Below are positions 59,303-64,000 of a stretch of 64,000 nucleotides of DNA, piece after piece. The first letter of the stretch is position 1. Each line of letters begins with the position of its first letter. The position numbers were made by a program, and so were the translations under genes. The stretch is from assembly GCA_019931245.1 (NCBI GenBank), contig JAINDL010000029.1, forward strand, positions 1 to 64,000, written 5' to 3'. The DNA is from Bryobacteraceae bacterium CoA2 C42. Its GTDB lineage: Bacteria; Acidobacteriota; Terriglobia; Bryobacterales; Bryobacteraceae. The notes under the pieces are model-generated. The model was not told the DNA's origin. It worked only from the letters and a program-made list of their open reading frames with translations, and made no database searches.

Positions 59303-60337
59303 CTATTCGGAGAGCGATTCGACGGTGGCGCCGACCTGGGAGACAGCGGCCATGACCTGGGAGTAGTTCATCCGCATCGGGCCGAGAACCGCGAACTTGG
59401 CAGCCAGGCCGGTAGGGAGCGTGACGTTGACTCCGATTAGACTCAACTCCTCCATGCTGGGGTGCAGCTCCCCGAGACCGACCTGGACGCCGACCGCACC
59501 GGGTTCGGCTTCGAGGAAGCGTTCGAGCAGAGCCAGCAGCCGCTGCTTTTCTTCGAGAGTCCGGAACAGGTCGCGGAGCTTTTCCTTGTCGAGAGCGAGG
59601 TCGATCAGGAACAGGTTGGAGGTTCCATCCAGATGCACTTCCGGGGTGAGGCCGACTTCGAGCAGACCCTTCTGGTAGAGCATTTCGAGACGCTGCAGCA
59701 TGGCGTCGCAGGTGGCGCGTTCCTGGGCCAGCCGTTCGCGGATGGCGACCTGGATGCGGGAGAGAGTCCAGCCCTTGAAGTTCTCGTTGAAATAGTTACG
59801 GACCGTGTTCAGTTGGTCCTGAGTCACGGACTGATCGAGAGCGACGACGCGGTTGCTGACGCGGTGGTCGCGAGTTTCGACGACCATGAGGACGCGGCGG
59901 TCGGCGAGGAGCAAGAGCTCGATTTGGGCCAGCGTTTGGGATTTGGTGGGGATGGCCGCTGCGATGCCGACGTTATGGGTCATCTCGGTGAGCAGATGAC
60001 TGGACATCTCAAGGCGGCCCTCCATGCTTTCGGCGCGGCGCAGTTCGGTGCGCATACGGTGTACTTCGGTGAGCGGCAGGCGCCGGGTGGCGAGGGTCTG
60101 GACGTAGCGGCGAAAGGCCTTGACGGTGGGGATGCGGCCGGCCGAGGTGTGCGGTTGGGCCAGATATCCTTCGTCGTAGAGATCGGCCATGACGTTGCGA
60201 ATCGTGGCGGGACTCAAGTGGCCCCCGGCTTTGGCAATCGTGCGCGAGGCAACGGGCTCTCCGCTCTCGATGTAGGTTTCTACAATCGAGTGCAGGATGG
60301 AACGGGCCCGCTCAGCATATTGCGACCGATTCACCAT
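59303..60337 (-). CDS. hrcA: Heat-inducible transcription repressor HrcA
   Basis: A 344-residue repressor of heat-shock genes that binds CIRCE operators. The winged-helix part contains ILHSIVETYIESGEPVASRT and HLSPATIRNVMADLYDEGYL, AQPHTSAGRIPTVKAFRRYV; the C-terminal part has VVETRDHRVSNRVVALDQS and the family end LGPMRMNYSQVMAAVSQVGA. It heads the hrcA-grpE-dnaJ operon. No CIRCE (TTAGCACTC-N9-GAGTGCTAA) is visible in the 70 bp upstream or between hrcA and grpE. Confidence 0.97.
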   Translation of the reverse strand: MVNRSQYAERARSILHSIVETYIESGEPVASRTIAKAGGHLSPATIRNVMADLYDEGYLAQPHTSAGRIPTVKAFRRYVQTLATRRLPLTEVHRMRTELRRAESMEGRLEMSSHLLTEMTHNVGIAAAIPTKSQTLAQIELLLLADRRVLMVVETRDHRVSNRVVALDQSVTQDQLNTVRNYFNENFKGWTLSRIQVAIRERLAQERATCDAMLQRLEMLYQKGLLEVGLTPEVHLDGTSNLFLIDLALDKEKLRDLFRTLEEKQRLLALLERFLEAEPGAVGVQVGLGELHPSMEELSLIGVNVTLPTGLAAKFAVLGPMRMNYSQVMAAVSQVGATVESLSE

Positions 60338-60407
60338 AACGCTTTGGATAAATTGTAGGGGACGCGAGAGTTCCGCGCAACACCCTGGTCCTTCCCTGGT
60401 CTTTCCC

Positions 60408-62144
60408 CTAGTCCTTCGCCCTGTCGGCGATCAGGCCTACCATGGCCCGTGAGAAGCCCTCGACGAAGGCGGTTCCGCGATTCATGAGATTGTCGCGGGT
60501 CATGTAATCGGCGGGAATATCGGGCTGAACGCCAATGTTTTCGATGTAGCTGGTGGTGGGATAGCCAGGGGCGGTGTAGGCGCGGGCGCGGGTGACGAGG
60601 GAGACCGTCGTTCGCGCGCCGCCCTCCGAGTAGAAGCCGACGGGGCTCTCGGTGACGGTGCCGCCGGCACCGGCCGTGCGGTAGCCGTAGAGTTTGGCGA
60701 TGCCGTTGTCCTGGGCCATGGCAGCGAAGATATCGCCGGCCGAGGTGGAGAACTCGTCCACGAGGAGGAGAATCGGCTTGTCATAGCCGAGCGGCCGGAA
60801 CGACCGGTCCACGGCCGGAGTCGCCTCGAGCGAAGCGGAGCAGAAGGGGAGGGGTCCGGTCCGGCCGCGGTTCTCGCCGAAGGCGGCCAGCACATCGCGA
60901 TAGGCGCCTTCAAACATGGCGATCTCCCAGGGTTCCAACCCATCGTCGGTCGTCAGCTGGGCGGATTCATAGAAAGCCTGAACCCATTCGAGGGTGGGTC
61001 GGAGTTCGTTGCCGAAGGTGAAGTAAGGCTTGGTGGTGAGGTAGCCCATCAGCTCGGCGGCATAACAGCCGAAGCCGCCAGGATTGCGCATGACGTCCAC
61101 GACAAGGCCGTCGGTATTGGCTTTGAAGAAGGCGATTTCGGCCGCCCACTGGCGTACGGCCAGGAACAGCAGCGAATAGTCGAGGGGCTGAAAATCGGCG
61201 ATGCGGATGTAGCCGATGCGCTGGCCGCCGCTCTCGTAGGTACCCGAGTAGAAGTAGTCGGAGCGGTTGCGGCCGAGACGCTGGGTAAAGTTCGACGGCA
61301 GGCGGAACACCGGCGCCCGACTGCCAAAACCGGCCAGATGGCGCAATCCGCCCGGGACGACGTTGCTTTCGAGGCGTTCGCGCAGGCGGCGAGTCCGGGC
61401 GATGACCAATTGCCGCGGCCCGGCGTCCGACTGCGTCGAGACAGCAGCGGGGACCGGCGTCCGGCCCGCGAGGAAAACATTGGGTACCGCGCCGAGTTTG
61501 GTTACCGGAAAACCGGTCTTGTCCCAGGGAATGGTGTAGGATTGCTCGGTGCCGTCGGCGTGGCGGACCAGCAGGCTGGCCGATTCCCCGAGACGGGCGG
61601 CGAAAGGCAGCATGCTCTGGGGCCGGTAGACGAGGAAGTCGGCCGAGAATCGCAGGGTCGACCGCTCGTTAGCAAACCGGATGACCTTGGCGATCTCCTT
61701 GACGACGTCCATGACGGGCCGACCATCAAACAGAACAATCTCATCGCCCACTTCGAACGGATAGCGGGAGGCGGGTAGATACGACCGGTCGATCTGCTCG
61801 ATGAGCACGCGGCCATCGTAGATGTCGGTGTAGAGGTGCAGGTCGGCGACGAAGTTCGACCGCATGGAGTAGGAGGAGTGAATATCGTTGAGTCCGGCAA
61901 CGTATTCGGCGAGGATCTGGAGGTATTCGACATCGTCGGCGCTGCGCCGGATCCGGTCCGCCCACGGGGCGATGTTGAACAGATCAAAGCTCTGCGTGTC
62001 GCGCTTCCACTCGTAAGGCGCGTATTGCTTGACGTAAAGCGAGACGAGCGACTGGAAGTCGGCGAGCTTCTGGGCGACGGTCAACTGGGCCGCGGCGGGC
62101 CAGACAAAGAGCGCGACCAGCGCGGCGGTGCGTCCGCAGGCCAT
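60408..62144 (-). CDS. Exported S41 (C-terminal-processing-like) peptidase
   Basis: A 578-residue secreted protein starting MACGRTAALVALFVWPAAAQ (signal peptide). A helical N-terminal domain, a PDZ-like middle (VGDEIVLFDGRPVMDVVKEI) and a C-terminal S41 protease domain follow, with the nucleophile serine in LLVDEFSTSAGDIFAAMAQ and GLVVDVMRNPGGFGCYAAEL as the characteristic strand. The open frame extends 28 codons upstream, but MACGRT gives the proper signal. Role: unknown proteolysis in periplasm or outside. Divergent from the small membrane protein, 42 bp between starts, with TACAAT between. Confidence 0.92.
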   Translation of the reverse strand: MACGRTAALVALFVWPAAAQLTVAQKLADFQSLVSLYVKQYAPYEWKRDTQSFDLFNIAPWADRIRRSADDVEYLQILAEYVAGLNDIHSSYSMRSNFVADLHLYTDIYDGRVLIEQIDRSYLPASRYPFEVGDEIVLFDGRPVMDVVKEIAKVIRFANERSTLRFSADFLVYRPQSMLPFAARLGESASLLVRHADGTEQSYTIPWDKTGFPVTKLGAVPNVFLAGRTPVPAAVSTQSDAGPRQLVIARTRRLRERLESNVVPGGLRHLAGFGSRAPVFRLPSNFTQRLGRNRSDYFYSGTYESGGQRIGYIRIADFQPLDYSLLFLAVRQWAAEIAFFKANTDGLVVDVMRNPGGFGCYAAELMGYLTTKPYFTFGNELRPTLEWVQAFYESAQLTTDDGLEPWEIAMFEGAYRDVLAAFGENRGRTGPLPFCSASLEATPAVDRSFRPLGYDKPILLLVDEFSTSAGDIFAAMAQDNGIAKLYGYRTAGAGGTVTESPVGFYSEGGARTTVSLVTRARAYTAPGYPTTSYIENIGVQPDIPADYMTRDNLMNRGTAFVEGFSRAMVGLIADRAKD

Positions 62145-62186
62145 CAGGCGCTGGTACAATGAGCGTTTGTCTGTAGGAAGGATCTG

Positions 62187-62582
62187 ATGGTTCAAGCTCT
62201 CTTGCGCGGTTACAGTGTTCTGTTTCACGGGGTTCTCTGCCTTTTTTGCCTGGCGATGGCGTTTGTGGGGTGGCTAGCCGGCAGCACACAAATGACGATC
62301 GACGTGCTCCCCTGGACGGGCCAGGAGTTGCAAGCGTGGCTATTGGGATTATCGGCCATTGGCTTAATTGCTACAGCATTGGCAGCGACGGGGAAGCTAA
62401 AATTTTTGTTTCTGCCCTGGACGCTGGTGGTGGTGGGGTTCGTGGGGCGCGGTTTATGGGCCAGCCGCTATTATGACGGCCCGGAGGATCTGCAGGCTTC
62501 CCTCTTTTTTCTGGTTGGCGCACTAGCCACGGTGCTGGGGGGGATCAGTTTTCTCCGGCAGGCTTCTGTTAAGCGCCGGTGA
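62187..62582 (+). CDS. Small four-span membrane protein
   Basis: A 131-residue hydrophobic protein with about four transmembrane segments (YSVLFHGVLCLFCLAMAFVG, LQAWLLGLSAIGLIATALAA, FLFLPWTLVVVGFVGRGLWA, ASLFFLVGALATVLGGISFL). No family recognised. AGGAAGGA precedes the ATG. Overlaps the DUF429 gene by 4 bp. Confidence 0.75.
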   Translation: MVQALLRGYSVLFHGVLCLFCLAMAFVGWLAGSTQMTIDVLPWTGQELQAWLLGLSAIGLIATALAATGKLKFLFLPWTLVVVGFVGRGLWASRYYDGPEDLQASLFFLVGALATVLGGISFLRQASVKRR

Positions 62583-63319
62583 TCGCAGTTGGCATTGACC
62601 TGACGGGCAGTGAGAAGAAGCCGAGCGGTTGGGCCTGCCTGCGGGGCCGTGCGGCGGAGTTGCGTCTGCTGCGGACGGACGCCGAACTGGTGGAGGCGAC
62701 GCTCGGGGCGGGGCCGGCGGTGGTTTCGCTCGACTCGCCGCTGGGCCTGCCGCGGGAGCGGGGGTCGATTATCCGGGACGCGGAGCGGGAGATGATGGCG
62801 CTGCGGATTGGGGTGTATCCGTGCCTGCTGCCGTCGATGGTGCGGCTGACGGAGCGGGGCATGGCGCTGGCGCGGACTTTCGCCGCGGCCGGACTACCGG
62901 TGATTGAGGGCTTTCCGGGTTCGGCGCAGGACGCGCTGGGGATTCCGCGGAAGAAGACGGACCTGGGGGCGCTGCGGCAGGGGTTGATCGATTACGGATT
63001 GACGGTTCCGGAGCGGCGGATCCAGCACGACGAGCTGGACGCGTTGACGGCGGCGCTGGTGGGGCAGTTTTGGCTGCGGGGGGAGTTCCACGCCTTCGGC
63101 AACGCCGAGGAGGGCCCGATCATCACGCCTTGCCGGTGGCGGGGGACGGTGCAGTTGGCGCCGTACACGCGGGTGGGGGAGAACTATCTGGCGTTCCGGT
63201 GGGGGCTGCGGGTGGGCGCGACGGGGCCGGTGCTGACGCCGCCGCGGGTGAAGACGAACAAAGCGCTGTTTGCGGCGCTGGACGCGCTGGCGGCGGGGGC
63301 GGGGTTTACGGCCGGGTGA
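62579..63319 (+). CDS. DUF429 domain protein (predicted RNase H-like nuclease)
   Basis: A 246-residue DUF429 protein. The start IAVGIDLTGSEKKPSGWACL has the first acidic residue, VVSLDSPLGLPRERGSIIRD the second, and HDELDALTAALVGQFW the late Asp motif of the RNase H-like fold. Predicted nuclease function is family-level; the substrate is unknown. The GTG start overlaps the membrane-protein stop by 4 bp, so the two may act together. The end overlaps the convergent carboxypeptidase gene by 14 bp. Confidence 0.88.
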   Translation: MIAVGIDLTGSEKKPSGWACLRGRAAELRLLRTDAELVEATLGAGPAVVSLDSPLGLPRERGSIIRDAEREMMALRIGVYPCLLPSMVRLTERGMALARTFAAAGLPVIEGFPGSAQDALGIPRKKTDLGALRQGLIDYGLTVPERRIQHDELDALTAALVGQFWLRGEFHAFGNAEEGPIITPCRWRGTVQLAPYTRVGENYLAFRWGLRVGATGPVLTPPRVKTNKALFAALDALAAGAGFTAG

Positions 63320-64000
63320 CGAACGCTTCGATGTCCTGGGTGAACCGGGCGAGGGCGCCTTTGACGCTGTAGAACATGTGGCCGGCTTCGTAGAGGCGGG
63401 TGGTGATGTTTCTGCGGTACTCGGCGGGCAGGCCCATGTGGCTGAAGGTGTAGTCGGTGGCGAAGTAGGGGGTGGCGAGGTCGTAGTAGCCGGAGCCGAT
63501 GTAGACCTTGAGATAGGGGTTTTTGGCGAAGGCGTCGCGGAGGGAGTCGGCGGTTTCGACGTAGCGGTTCTGGCCGGCGGGCCCGTAGTCCCAGGGGCCG
63601 ATGCCGCCGCCGAGGATGTAGTAGTGGAGGTCGGATTCGTAGCCGAGTTCGCGGCGGGCGTAGTCGTTGAAGGCGGCGGTGTAGGGGGCGCGGATGGCGG
63701 TGAGGGAGGGGTCGAAGCTGGGGGTTTCGTCGCTGTCGTTTCCTTCGGTGGCGGTGAGGCGGCCATCGAGGCGGCCGACGATTTTTCCTTCGGCGCGGCG
63801 GAGTTCCTTGGTGAACTGCATGATTCTGGGCCGGAGGTTGTTGCGTTCGAGATACTCTTTGCTCAGGCCGGTGAGGCGGCTGAGTTTGTCGAGGGTGGCC
63901 TGGCGTTCGGCGGGGGTGAGGCGGTCGCCTTTCATGAGGGCGACGGCGTACTCGTGCAGGGCGAACTTTTCGGCTTCGGCGGTCGCCTCTTTGAGCCCGG
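63306..64000 (-). CDS. Peptidase S10 (serine carboxypeptidase) family protein, partial
   Basis: The C-terminal 231 residues of a larger protein whose beginning lies beyond the window; the frame stays open to base 64000 (LKEATAEAEKFALHEYAVAL precedes MKGDRLTP). Motifs of the S10 carboxypeptidase C-terminus are LKVYIGSGYYDLATPYFATD, with the catalytic aspartate, and RLYEAGHMFYSVKGALARFT, with the catalytic histidine. The nucleophile serine would be upstream. These enzymes are usually exported; the signal peptide cannot be seen here. Confidence 0.88.
   Translation of the reverse strand, partial: GLKEATAEAEKFALHEYAVALMKGDRLTPAERQATLDKLSRLTGLSKEYLERNNLRPRIMQFTKELRRAEGKIVGRLDGRLTATEGNDSDETPSFDPSLTAIRAPYTAAFNDYARRELGYESDLHYYILGGGIGPWDYGPAGQNRYVETADSLRDAFAKNPYLKVYIGSGYYDLATPYFATDYTFSHMGLPAEYRRNITTRLYEAGHMFYSVKGALARFTQDIEAFVTRP

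Overview
The window looks like a high-GC chromosome segment from an acidobacterium of the Bryobacterales/Solibacter type. Markers are two DUF1549/DUF1553 (PSCyt1/PSD1) plus DUF1501 gene pairs, several TonB-dependent receptors with N-terminal carboxypeptidase-regulatory domains, two secreted proteins ending in a TIGR03437-like ('Solibacter C-terminal') domain, and a TIR protein of a type I associate with acidobacteria. No plasmid or phage replication genes are visible; most of the content is ordinary chromosomal housekeeping. Genus-level assignment is inference.

Layout. 0-0.15 kb: tandem 46-bp repeats. 0.15-9.9 kb: DUF1501/DUF1549 pair, a dienelactone-hydrolase-like gene, a TonB-dependent receptor, an exported amidohydrolase and an FAH-family enzyme. 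9.9-14.7 kb: two overlapping metallophosphoesterases, uvrC, a TPR protein, and a two-gene unit made of a 58-residue HU-like protein and an HU-like/TIR fusion. 14.9-23.3 kb: second DUF1549/DUF1501 pair, tRNA-Leu(UAA), two small proteins, an SDR-DUF2867 protein, rlmA and an epimerase. 23.3-30.5 kb: large Oar-like receptor, exported alpha/beta hydrolase, effector-only OmpR-type regulator, aroA, soluble histidine kinase, HU. 30.5-39.9 kb: tatA and the aroB-ubiE-YIP1 operon on the minus strand, then nadB, hslV-hslU, lipoprotein, FAH enzyme, fructose-6-phosphate aldolase, and an exported Dabb protein on the plus strand. 39.9-46.1 kb: fdhD, sugar-isomerase-like TIM barrels, an alkylation-repair pair (Ada-AlkA hybrid and Ogt), moaA, nadA.

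46.2-57.6 kb is accessory in character: a secreted TIGR03437 protein, a TonB-dependent receptor translationally overlapping a beta-lactamase-fold/TIGR03437 fusion, a divergent NarL-type two-component system, and then a decayed tyrosine integrase. That integrase is split by an IS1380-like element with a 4-bp target duplication and lies next to the 3' end of tRNA-Ser(CGA). This is the signature of an old tRNA-targeted mobile island.

57.6-64 kb returns to housekeeping: the hrcA-grpE-dnaJ heat-shock operon, an S41 peptidase, a small membrane protein, a DUF429 protein and a partial S10 carboxypeptidase running off the window end.

Pathway links: aroB and aroA supply chorismate; nadB and nadA are the two de novo quinolinate steps at separate loci; moaA and fdhD support molybdenum enzymes; hslUV and hrcA/grpE/dnaJ are protein quality control; uvrC, ogt and ada-alkA are DNA repair. 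Very long open frames antisense to many genes are composition artefacts of the strongly G-ending codon usage and were left out.
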